DNA from: Alphaproteobacteria bacterium
GTDB lineage: Bacteria; Pseudomonadota; Alphaproteobacteria; Micropepsales; Micropepsaceae
Length of the DNA stretch: 6,012 nucleotides
Assembly: GCA_028869725.1 (NCBI GenBank)
Contig: JAGWRJ010000709.1
Span: forward strand, 1 to 6,012
Direction: 5' to 3'
Shown here: positions 1 to 5,549 of the stretch, one piece after another
How positions within the stretch are numbered: position 1 is the stretch's first letter
Layout: every line of letters starts with the position of its first letter
Translations under genes and position numbers: made by a program
The notes under the pieces: generated by a model
Databases searched by the model: none
Seen by the model: the letters and a program-made list of their open reading frames with translations, nothing else
What the model was told of the DNA's origin: nothing

Positions 1-757
1 CTCGGAGCAGGCCAAACAGGATCACGGTGGTGGCTGCCACAACAAGTCCAACCAGCCCGAAATCCCGGACCAGCCATCTCAGCTGCGCCTGCAGTCGGGG
101 CTGCTCAAGCCGAATGCCATGCAGGGCCTGTCCGATCTTGCCCATTTCGGAACGAAGCCCCGTGGCCACGACCCGTGCGACCCCGGCTCCCCTTGCGATC
201 AGTGTTCCTGAAAACACATAGGGCTGGTCATCACCTCCTGCGGTTCCCCATCCTGGGTCACCGGCTGCAGGCTTCTTGCGCACGGGTACGGATTCGCCGG
301 TCAAGAGAGACTCGTCCGCCAGCACGTCGTAGCCACCTATAAGAAGGGCATCCGCGGGCACGCGATCGCCTTCGGTCAGGATGATCACGTCATCCGGCAC
401 CACATCGCGCCCGGCGATACGCGTGTTCACGCCGTCCCGAATGACGAGAGCGCGCGGACTTGCGAGGTCACGCAGTGACTCCAGCACACGCTCGCTGCGT
501 GCTTCCTGGGCGATGTTTATGGAGATCGATAATAAGGCGAATGCAGCAAGCGCAAGGGCATCAAGGGGCTCGCCGAGCAGTAGATAGATCACACCTCCGG
601 CCAGAAGCAGCGCGAACATGGGCTCGCGCAGAACGTCCCAGGCAATCCGCACAAGGTTGCGGCTATCGCGATCAGGAAGCGTGTTGGGACCATACCTCTT
701 AAGGCGCTTGGCTGCTTCCTGGCTGGTGAGACCTTGAGGGGATGAAGTGGTGGCCAT
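1..757 (-). CDS. P-type cation-transporting ATPase, N-terminal part (runs off the window)
   Basis: This gene encodes the first 252 residues of a P-type ATPase that would pump a cation across the inner membrane using ATP. Reading from ATG at 757, residues 9-30 (GLTSQEAAKRLKRYGPNTLP) match the cation-ATPase N-terminal domain. Two hydrophobic helices follow at about 45-62 and 65-82. The actuator domain comes next, with GDRVPAD (130-136) and the dephosphorylation loop DESLLTGES (148-156; TGES at 153-156). A third helix starts near 233. The layout resembles P2-type (Ca2+-ATPase-like) pumps rather than heavy-metal P1B pumps: there is no N-terminal CxxC metal domain and only two helices precede the actuator. 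The DKTGT phosphorylation site and the ion-binding helices lie beyond base 1, so the ion cannot be assigned. No good Shine-Dalgarno precedes the ATG, but the family's N-terminus fits this start. A FNR-like site lies about 90 bp upstream. Confidence 0.93.
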   Translation of the reverse strand, partial: MATTSSPQGLTSQEAAKRLKRYGPNTLPDRDSRNLVRIAWDVLREPMFALLLAGGVIYLLLGEPLDALALAAFALLSISINIAQEARSERVLESLRDLASPRALVIRDGVNTRIAGRDVVPDDVIILTEGDRVPADALLIGGYDVLADESLLTGESVPVRKKPAAGDPGWGTAGGDDQPYVFSGTLIARGAGVARVVATGLRSEMGKIGQALHGIRLEQPRLQAQLRWLVRDFGLVGLVVAATTVILFGLLR

Positions 758-805
758 GCCTGTCCGCAGTGCAGGTGAGAAACGCGATGGGGTAGGCCCG
801 TGATG

Positions 806-818
806 TCTGGGCGTTCTA
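806..818 (-). promoter_or_regulatory. Candidate -10 element and start region for the ATPase gene
   Basis: On the minus strand TAGAAC (818 to 813) matches TATAAT at four of six positions. A transcript starting near 806-807 would place the centre of the FNR-like palindrome (848.5) at about -41.5 to -42.5. That is the class II activator position, where the site replaces the -35 box. The resulting 5' leader would be about 50 nt. The -10 call is weak alone and gains support only from this spacing. Confidence 0.35.
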
Positions 819-840
819 GCAGGGTACCGCAGCCTTTCGG

Positions 841-856
841 TTTGACCAGCGTCAAA
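841..856. promoter_or_regulatory. CRP/FNR-family (FNR/FixK/DNR-like) binding site
   Basis: TTTGAC-CAGC-GTCAAA is a perfect inverted repeat with 6-bp arms and a 4-bp spacer. It matches the FNR/FixK/ANR consensus TTGAY-N4-RTCAA, which regulators responding to low oxygen or nitrogen oxides use in proteobacteria. It lies in the divergent spacer between the P-type ATPase (minus) and the exported metalloprotease (plus). The regulator itself is not in the window. It could serve either gene, but its spacing to a -10-like hexamer favours the ATPase. Confidence 0.6.
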
Positions 857-1033
857 GCAGGACTGTGACAAGGCCCTGGCGGGAGGCGGCAGGCGCCGAT
901 GCGCCGGCAAAGGGCGCGTGCGCTCTCAGAGTACGCCTGTGACTGGGTCCCGATGAGCGGCTCCAGCATGTGGGGGAAGCTCTACGAACGATGGGGATTT
1001 CGAGGTAATGTCGGCTTTCCGGAGGGCGATACA

Positions 1034-1996
1034 ATGAAGTTCAGGCACAAACCGGTCGCGCTGGCCGCCGTGGTACTTGGTACATGTCTTTTACCGATGG
1101 TGCCTGCAACATCGTTCGCACGCCCTCGGTCAGGTGGCCCCGTCATCCATATCGAAGATGTTGCGCGGTTCTACCGGATATATGACGCTGCGGGCGGAAA
1201 GCCGACGGCAAGCGAGCTCCAGCGCGATTACATCGACAAGGGATCACCAGGCCTTCGACACCTTGCGCAGATCCGGCACGTCACTGGAGTTCTGATTGCT
1301 GGGGAAATTGCATCGCATCCCCAGATCTATGCCAATGCCAAACGCTGCATGGCTGTACTGCCCCGCGTCCGCCGTCAGGTGGCCGCGGCGCTGCACCGGC
1401 TGGGCCATCTTTATCCCCAGGCGGTATTTCCGCCGGTAACGATCGCTGTCAGCCATGGCAAGCCGGTCGGCACGGCCGATGCGTCCGGGGTCATGATTGG
1501 GCTGGAGGGGCTTTGCGCGGTGCGTTATCTCGGAGCCAATCTCGACGAGAGGTTTGTGCATACCATTGCCCACGAATATATCCATGTGCAGCAGGCGGTT
1601 GCTTCACCCGCGCTCTACAATGACCCCAAACCGACGGTGCTGGATGCGTCCTTGATCGAGGGCGCCGCAGAATTCATGGCGACGTTGATCGCCAGGGAGG
1701 CGGATTTCCGTTCGCCTTATGCGCCCGTCGATCGGGCGCGGCGCAGGCCGATCGAGATCAGGTTCGTGGCCGCCGAGAATAAGACTGATCTCAGGGACTG
1801 GATCGACAATGGAACGCTGACCACGCCTGGAGACCTCGGCTACTGGGTCGGGTATCGCATGGTCAAATCTTATTACGAACATGCCGCAGACAGGCGCGCA
1901 GCCGTGCGCGACATTATTGAAATGAAGCATCCCAAGGCATTTCTCGCCAGGAGCGGCTGGTATCCGGGGATCAGACTCAGCCCTCCTGTCTTCTGA
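1034..1996 (+). CDS. Exported HExxH zinc metalloprotease, DUF2268-like
   Basis: This gene encodes a 320-residue predicted secreted or periplasmic peptidase. GGAGGG at 1021-1026 sits 7 nt before ATG 1034. That ATG opens a clear Sec signal peptide: basic MKFRHK, a hydrophobic core at residues 8-24, and likely cleavage after TSFA (29). The mature N-terminal part has the (D/E)YIDKGSPGL-type segment (residues 66-74) common in DUF2268/GldB-like proteins. The catalytic zinc motif is H180-E-Y-I-H184, with E181 as general base. The segment EGAAEF at 209-214 supplies the likely third ligand (E209 or E213), as in EGxAE(Y/F) of this family. The C-terminal GYWVGYRMVKSYY (269-281) is also family-like. The substrate is unknown. 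In-frame starts from 899 would add 45 residues and bury the signal peptide, so they are rejected. The gene diverges from the ATPase and is followed by a small hairpin. Confidence 0.85.
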   Translation: MKFRHKPVALAAVVLGTCLLPMVPATSFARPRSGGPVIHIEDVARFYRIYDAAGGKPTASELQRDYIDKGSPGLRHLAQIRHVTGVLIAGEIASHPQIYANAKRCMAVLPRVRRQVAAALHRLGHLYPQAVFPPVTIAVSHGKPVGTADASGVMIGLEGLCAVRYLGANLDERFVHTIAHEYIHVQQAVASPALYNDPKPTVLDASLIEGAAEFMATLIAREADFRSPYAPVDRARRRPIEIRFVAAENKTDLRDWIDNGTLTTPGDLGYWVGYRMVKSYYEHAADRRAAVRDIIEMKHPKAFLARSGWYPGIRLSPPVF

Positions 1997-2325
1997 GGGC
2001 GCTGCAGACCGGGTTCGCTCCGGTGGCGCCGCAGGCCTGAACGGGTCCAAAGGCCGTGATCCGGCAGATGCACGACCAAACCGGTCAATTCGCGAAGACT
2101 CACGCAACAATATTGCGGAATGTGTCGGTTGGGCGACAAAAGGATTTGGGAGTTTTAGGTAACCATTTGTAAAGACGATATTTTCCGTTGTCTTCCCGCA
2201 GCCTTAAGAAATTATGGCACCGAACATGCCACTTTTCGTTGATCGCTATACGCGGTATTAGTAGCTTTAGTTGTGTTCTCATCGCTTGGTTCAAAAGAGG
2301 TGTGACGCAAGGTCTGGAGTGCGCT
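1997..2325. other. Intergenic spacer and leader region before the Hint gene
   Basis: These 329 bp have no convincing gene. The stretch from about 2140 to 2300 is clearly more AT-rich than its surroundings, as a promoter region would be. It contains CGCAA-N5-TTGCG (2103-2117, overlapping the palindrome CAATATTG), GTAACCAT (2159-2166, one base off a CtrA half-site) and a TGGCA/TGCCA inverted repeat near 2215-2231. A possible promoter is TTGATC (2239-2244), 17 bp, then TAGCTT (2262-2267), which is weak. The frame of the downstream gene stays open back to a TTG at 2188, but that extension does not look coding. Confidence 0.45.
1998..2030 (+). terminator. Weak hairpin just after the metalloprotease stop
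   Basis: GGCGC (1998-2002) pairs with GCGCC (2026-2030), and inside it ACCGG (2008-2012) pairs with CCGGT (2020-2024) around a 7-nt loop. The internal loop is asymmetric (5 nt against 1 nt). It starts two bases after the stop codon, where a terminator is expected, but no T run follows. It could be a 3'-end stabilising hairpin or chance in GC-rich DNA. Confidence 0.3.
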
Positions 2326-3144
2326 GTGGCTGACGAGGTAAAAATCAATCGTTGTCGCCGAAACCTGCTTAAAGCAGCGGGTATCGCTGGCGCTGTGCTC
2401 GTGAGTTCCGTTGCGCTCGCAACGCCTGCTGCTGCCCGTGGCAACAATGGTGGCGGCGGCGGTGATGGCGGCGGCGGTGATGGCGGCGGCGGCGGCCAGT
2501 GGTGGAGCGGTGGCGGCGGAGACGGCGGCGGCGGCGGCGGTGATGGCGGCGGTGATGGCGGCTGTTTCCTCCGTGGTACCAACGTGCGCACAGCTGACGG
2601 CTATCGCGCGATCGAGGCACTTTCTGTCGGTGACATGATCGAGACCCGGTTCGGAGGCCTCGTCGCGATCAAGGCGATCGACAGCTTTTCGCTGGGCACA
2701 CACGGAACGGACCACGGTCATCTGGGCCATTTCCGGCCGGTCTGGATCAAGCGCGGTGCGCTTGCTGACAATGTCCCAAGCAGGGATCTGTGCCTGACCG
2801 CATCGCACGCAGTTTTCTTTGACGGTTATCTGGTTCCGGTAGGGCAGTTGGTCAACGGCACCAGCATCGTGTTTGACACCGCCGTTCACGCACAGCCCCT
2901 CGAGTTTTTCCACATCGAGCTGGAGCATCACGATCTGCTCGATGCGGAAGGTGCGCCATGTGAATCCATGCGCGCCGCGGACGCTCAACCCTGCGCGCCG
3001 CTCCTCAGCTTCAACGGAGCCCAGAGCGAACTTCGTTCTCGACTTCGCAGCGCAACCTCTATCCTCATCGACCGGCGTCAGCCAATCGACATCATACGCG
3101 ATGAGCTCGAGGAACGGGGTTTGAGCATGGCACGGGCGGCCTAG
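2326..3144 (+). CDS. Tat-exported glycine-rich protein with Hint (hedgehog/intein, Hint_2-like) domain
   Basis: The protein is 272 residues from GTG 2326, which has GGAG at 2316-2319 six nt upstream. Residues 9-37 form a twin-arginine signal (R11-R12-N-L-L-K, then a hydrophobic core, likely cut after AAA at 35-37). Residues 39-79 are almost only Gly and Asp, with one QWWS island at 58-61. The Hint domain begins at C80 (GG-CFLRGTNVRTADGYRAIE), followed by the block-B motif T158-A-S-H161 and HAVFFDGYLVP. Residues 195-214, with HIELEHHDLLDAEG, resemble the Hint_2 families of alphaproteobacteria. In hedgehog and intein proteins such a Cys plus TxxH drives an N-to-S acyl shift that cleaves the preceding Gly-Cys bond. 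Cleavage here is inferred. No His-Asn plus Cys/Ser/Thr splice end is seen, so cleavage rather than splicing is more likely. GTG at 2302 is an alternative start with poor spacing. Confidence 0.82.
   Translation: MADEVKINRCRRNLLKAAGIAGAVLVSSVALATPAAARGNNGGGGGDGGGGDGGGGGQWWSGGGGDGGGGGGDGGGDGGCFLRGTNVRTADGYRAIEALSVGDMIETRFGGLVAIKAIDSFSLGTHGTDHGHLGHFRPVWIKRGALADNVPSRDLCLTASHAVFFDGYLVPVGQLVNGTSIVFDTAVHAQPLEFFHIELEHHDLLDAEGAPCESMRAADAQPCAPLLSFNGAQSELRSRLRSATSILIDRRQPIDIIRDELEERGLSMARAA
2449..2562 (+). repeat. GGC/GGT/GAT trinucleotide-rich tract encoding the Gly-Asp linker
   Basis: Almost every codon in this 114-bp stretch is GGC, GGT or GAT, giving runs of 2-6 glycines split by aspartates. It ends exactly at the Hint cysteine codon (2563-2565). 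Such near-perfect triplet repeats can gain or lose units without breaking the frame, so linker length probably varies between strains. The tract also creates long proline- or alanine-rich open frames on the other strand that are not genes. Confidence 0.85.
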
Positions 3145-3166
3145 GCGCCGCGTCCACCGTCCCGGA

Positions 3167-3185
3167 TTTTTCCTCTAAGGAAAGA
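3167..3185. terminator. Small AT-rich hairpin between convergent genes
   Basis: TTTCCT (3169-3174) and AGGAAA (3178-3183) form a 6-bp stem around a CTA loop, extendable by one wobble and one A-T pair. It lies 22 bp after the Hint gene stop, in the 153-bp gap before the convergent DoxX gene. The stem is weak and no T run follows, so its role as a terminator is uncertain. Nothing else stands out in this gap. Confidence 0.3.
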
Positions 3186-3297
3186 ATTGAGCGCGACAAT
3201 GGCGTCAGGTGCACCCGTGCTGCTCCGCGACGCATGAAGCCCTGCCACGACAGCACGCATGGCTGATGCGGAAACTCGCGTCATTGCCTCCGCGCCA

Positions 3298-4107
3298 TTA
3301 GCTTCGGTTTGTATGCCATCTCAGTAAATCCTGGACTTTTCGAGGCCCGGGAAGATCGAGCCACGGCCTTTCGCGCAGCGAGGCTGCGATTATCCAGGCG
3401 GAGCCTGAGATGATCGTGGACACACAGAACTCCGACCATTCGAACCGGTTTGCGGTGAACGGTGCAACCAGCGGAACCCACACTAACAGGGTGAAGAGGG
3501 TGACCATGAGAGCTTCAAGCACTGCTGCAAGGCGCGGCATTAGTCCGAATAGAATTCCCACACCAGCTGCGATGTGGGCTGCGCCTGTGAAATAGGCAAG
3601 GCCGACGTGAAATGGCAGCCACGAAGGAATGAGAGGTGTGGTCAGATTAAGGTAGACGAGGTGCGACAGCCCCAGTGCCGGCAGCGCCACTGCAAAAAGA
3701 ATCTGGCCGACGCCGGCCATAATTGAGACTGATGGCGTATGACTTGCTCGGGGCGGCAGCCAGAATAGCGTCCAGGCACCCGCCAGGTAGACCAGGCTTT
3801 CGCTGAAATCCTCCCACACTCCTTCGACGAGCGGATGAGTTGCAACAACCGGCAGCTTGGCAAGTAGAAGGACAAGCATGACGAGTGCAAGAGCGAACGC
3901 GGCAGGCCTGACTGTCCGCGAGATGAGAAGACCGATGCCGCCAGCCACAAGAAATATCCCGAAGACTGTGGTCAGCGCGCCATACCCGCCCAGCTCTTTG
4001 GCAAGTGGCAGCCACTCCCTGTAAAAGTCATGCCAGCTAAGTGTCAGCGCCCCCAAAAGGGCGCAGCCCACGGCAAACAGCACCCGACCAAACCACGCAG
4101 CACGCAT
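3298..4107 (-). CDS. DoxX-family integral membrane protein, two four-helix repeats
   Basis: The protein has 269 residues from ATG 4107. GGAGG (complement of 4116-4120) lies 8 nt upstream of it, and this start is preferred over the in-frame GTG five codons earlier. About eight membrane helices are visible, near residues 5-23, 43-62, 67-84, 101-117, 127-152, 168-188, 191-213 and 228-244. They read as two four-helix DoxX-like halves. The second half carries the typical GAAHIAAGVGILFGLMPRLAA stretch (about 175-195), and the first half has a parallel GGIGLLISRTVRPAA (56-70). DoxX-type proteins sit in the inner membrane. Functions proposed for members include quinone- or thiol-linked redox roles, but no catalytic residues are evident here and no function should be assumed. 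The gene is divergent from the CPBP protease across a 231-bp spacer and convergent with the Hint gene. Confidence 0.8.
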   Translation of the reverse strand: MRAAWFGRVLFAVGCALLGALTLSWHDFYREWLPLAKELGGYGALTTVFGIFLVAGGIGLLISRTVRPAAFALALVMLVLLLAKLPVVATHPLVEGVWEDFSESLVYLAGAWTLFWLPPRASHTPSVSIMAGVGQILFAVALPALGLSHLVYLNLTTPLIPSWLPFHVGLAYFTGAAHIAAGVGILFGLMPRLAAVLEALMVTLFTLLVWVPLVAPFTANRFEWSEFCVSTIISGSAWIIAASLRERPWLDLPGPRKVQDLLRWHTNRS

Positions 4108-4338
4108 GGCAAGCCCCTCCACGGCGAGGCCATGATGTCATCCGGCGGAAAACAGGGACAGTCACATCCCGTTGAAGTATCCTGCTCTCTATGGGGGTAG
4201 TGTGCTGAATGCGGTCCCCAGAGGAAGCGTCATCGGGCCTACGTAGATCGCGTTCAGTAAACGGCAATTGTCGCAGGTCGGGCAGTTTACGAGACGGATG
4301 GCAGCGTCGGCTGCGGTGTCGACCAATGAGGGGGGACT
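4108..4338. other. Divergent spacer between DoxX-like and CPBP genes
   Basis: This spacer must hold promoters for both flanking genes, but no convincing -35/-10 pair stands out on either strand. The most distinctive element is CTATGGGGGTAG (4189-4200), a G-run with CTA/TAG ends. No FNR-like palindrome like the one at 841-856 is present. Short open frames crossing this region lack ribosome sites and family resemblance. Confidence 0.5.
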
Positions 4339-5013
4339 GTGGCTCACCAATATTTGCGCCGCAACAAACTCACACCGGCCACGCATCTGGGCCTGGTCCT
4401 GGCATTGGTCGGGCCCATGCTGCCGCCTCTGTTCGATCCGATCCTGTTTGGATCTGGGCAGACCCTTGTGCGTATCGAGTGGGGCATCGCCATACACTGG
4501 ATCAACCTTGCTGCACTGATCGGTGTCGTACTGTACCTGGAGCGGCTACCGCTCGCCTCGATCGGATTGCGTCGCCTGCGATGGTGGACGATTATTCTTG
4601 GGATGGTCGCGGGCGCGGCGATCCTCAATCTGTCCGGCATGATCGCAAACGTATTGAAGGTCAAACCCGACGCTCACTTTGCAGCACTATTGATGTCACT
4701 GCCGTTTGCAGTTCGAGTACTCCTCGTTATCACCGCTGGCGTATTCGAGGAAACGCTATACCGCGGCTATGCGCTGGAACGCCTCGCAACAGCCTTCAAC
4801 AGCAAATGGGTGGCAGCTGGCATAACGGTTGTGCTCTTTACGCTCGCGCATGTACCCGCGGTTGGTCTGACGCACCTGATTCCGATCTTCATCGTGAGCT
4901 TGCTTGTAACTCTGCTGTATCTGTGGCGACGTGATCTTGTCGTCAACATTGTTGCCCATGCGACGATTGACGGCGTGGGATTGCTGCTTGTGCCCTGGCT
5001 GTCACATCATTGA
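4339..5013 (+). CDS. CPBP-family intramembrane metalloprotease (CAAX/Abi)
   Basis: The protein has 224 residues from GTG 4339, which has GAGGGGGG at 4328-4335 just upstream. No better in-frame start is visible. It is hydrophobic throughout, with helices near 15-30, 48-66, 82-98, 120-134, 157-170 and 178-196. It carries the three CPBP (ABI) motifs: E137-E138-x3-R142-G (EETLYRG), F167-x3-H171 (FTLAH), and N203-x3-H207-x3-D211 (NIVAHATID). In this family the glutamates and histidines form the active site within the membrane. Eukaryotic Rce1 cleaves prenylated CAAX proteins. Bacterial members act in bacteriocin immunity, membrane-protein processing or unknown roles, and nothing here identifies the substrate. 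All catalytic motifs are intact, so the protein should be active. A strong hairpin follows the stop by 17 bp. Confidence 0.9.
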   Translation: MAHQYLRRNKLTPATHLGLVLALVGPMLPPLFDPILFGSGQTLVRIEWGIAIHWINLAALIGVVLYLERLPLASIGLRRLRWWTIILGMVAGAAILNLSGMIANVLKVKPDAHFAALLMSLPFAVRVLLVITAGVFEETLYRGYALERLATAFNSKWVAAGITVVLFTLAHVPAVGLTHLIPIFIVSLLVTLLYLWRRDLVVNIVAHATIDGVGLLLVPWLSHH

Positions 5014-5030
5014 TGCAAGGCGCAGCCCCA

Positions 5031-5064
5031 GGCGGGCGGGCCGGCAACAGCCGGCTCGCCCGCC
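5031..5064. terminator. Strong GC-rich hairpin, probable bidirectional terminator
   Basis: Arms 5031-5045 and 5050-5064 are complementary over 15 bp with one G-T wobble and an AACA loop. It lies between two convergent stops: the CPBP gene ends at 5013 and the Tyr-rich gene on the minus strand ends at 5088. On the plus strand it is followed by CTTCCCCTC, a pyrimidine stretch but not a proper T run. Position, symmetry and stem strength support a shared transcription end. Confidence 0.75.
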
Positions 5065-5087
5065 CTTCCCCTCAGACAATTGGCGCG

Positions 5088-5549
5088 TCAGTACTGATAC
5101 GGGTAGGGCGCACAGGACCGATAGGGATAGTACGGGGTCCAGGTGCAGGGGGCAGCAACGCGGTAGTAGGGGCGATAGCCCGCATACGGCCCAAAGCCCG
5201 GGTACTGCGGATAACGTGGGTAGCGCGAATAGCCCGGGTCACGCGTATAGGCGGAACGGCGCGGAGCACGATACGCGGTAGGTGCGTAGCGGGCGCGGCG
5301 CCTTAAGATCATGTGATGGCGCGTGTGCGTGTAGCGCGTGTGCATGTAGCGCGTGTGCGCGTTGCCTGAGTAATGCCCACGGAGACGGGCGAGCTGAGCC
5401 TGATGAAAAGCCAGGGCAAAGACGAGAAGCCCGCCAAAACCCCGCACCGCATAGGACAGGCGCTGGATCCGCCAGCGATGGCGCGGCAGAAAGAACGCCA
5501 GGAGCCTAAGGACAAATTCAGCGGCGTAGAGGAGACGGCGGGGCGACAT
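5088..5549 (-). CDS. Small Tyr/Arg/Pro-rich membrane-anchored protein, unknown function
   Basis: I do not recognise this 153-residue protein. From ATG 5549, GGAG (complement of 5557-5560) lies 7 nt upstream. Two hydrophobic stretches at residues 7-21 and 38-52 could form a membrane hairpin or anchor. Residues 66-77 carry tandem HTR-Y pentads, and residues 84-153 are dominated by Tyr, Arg and Pro (RYPRYPQYPGFGPYAGYRPYY), ending in PYPYQY. The predicted pI is very high. Such basic aromatic tails suggest binding to polyanions or envelope polymers, but this is only a guess. Its start overlaps the end of the upstream gene by 32 bp, implying an operon with coupled translation. Other frames here are also open because of the low-complexity sequence. 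The minus-strand frame is preferred for its ribosome site, membrane segments and position. Confidence 0.55.
   Translation of the reverse strand: MSPRRLLYAAEFVLRLLAFFLPRHRWRIQRLSYAVRGFGGLLVFALAFHQAQLARLRGHYSGNAHTRYMHTRYTHTRHHMILRRRARYAPTAYRAPRRSAYTRDPGYSRYPRYPQYPGFGPYAGYRPYYRVAAPCTWTPYYPYRSCAPYPYQY
5319..5363. repeat. Three tandem 15-bp repeats
   Basis: Units GCGCGTGTGCGTGTA (5319-5333), GCGCGTGTGCATGTA (5334-5348) and GCGCGTGTGCGCGTT (5349-5363) differ by one base (second) and three bases (third) from the first. Within the minus-strand Tyr-rich gene each encodes a pentad of the form xxHTR (YTHTR, YMHTR, NAHTR). The unit is a multiple of three, so copy-number changes would keep the frame. Confidence 0.85.

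Noticed and set aside
1..757. Plus-strand short open frames in the first 760 bases
   Set aside because: They lie opposite an unbroken P-type ATPase frame with clear family motifs.
899..1033. In-frame extension of the metalloprotease by 45 residues from ATG 899
   Set aside because: It would bury a clear signal peptide, has no good ribosome site, and the ATG at 1034 has GGAGGG seven bases upstream.
1604..2139. Minus-strand open frames opposite the 3' end of the metalloprotease
   Set aside because: They overlap a well-supported gene, are Arg/Pro-rich as expected for GC-rich antisense, and resemble no family.
2188..2325. In-frame extension of the Hint protein back to TTG 2188
   Set aside because: The stretch is AT-richer and not protein-like, it would put 46 residues before the Tat signal, and GTG 2326 has a well-placed GGAG.
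2409..2424. CGTTGCG-CT-CGCAACG inverted repeat inside the Tat signal sequence
   Set aside because: It is a 7-bp-arm palindrome within coding DNA, encoding ordinary signal-peptide residues; probably chance.
2100..2988. Long minus-strand open frames rich in Pro, Ala or Arg opposite the Hint gene
   Set aside because: They are by-products of the GGC/GGT tract read on the other strand and show no domains or ribosome sites.
4189..4200. CTATGGGGGTAG as a possible CsoR/RcnR-type metal-sensor operator
   Set aside because: Only one G-run is present without the partner half-site such operators usually show, and no sensor gene is nearby.
4209..4934. A 241-residue plus-strand frame overlapping the CPBP gene
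   Set aside because: The alternative frame inside the gene has all CPBP motifs; this one is Arg/Ser/Cys-rich with no motif.
5010..5306. Plus-strand Gly/Ala/Arg/Ile-rich open frame
   Set aside because: It crosses the terminator hairpin and is the mirror of the low-complexity Tyr-rich gene; it has no ribosome site.
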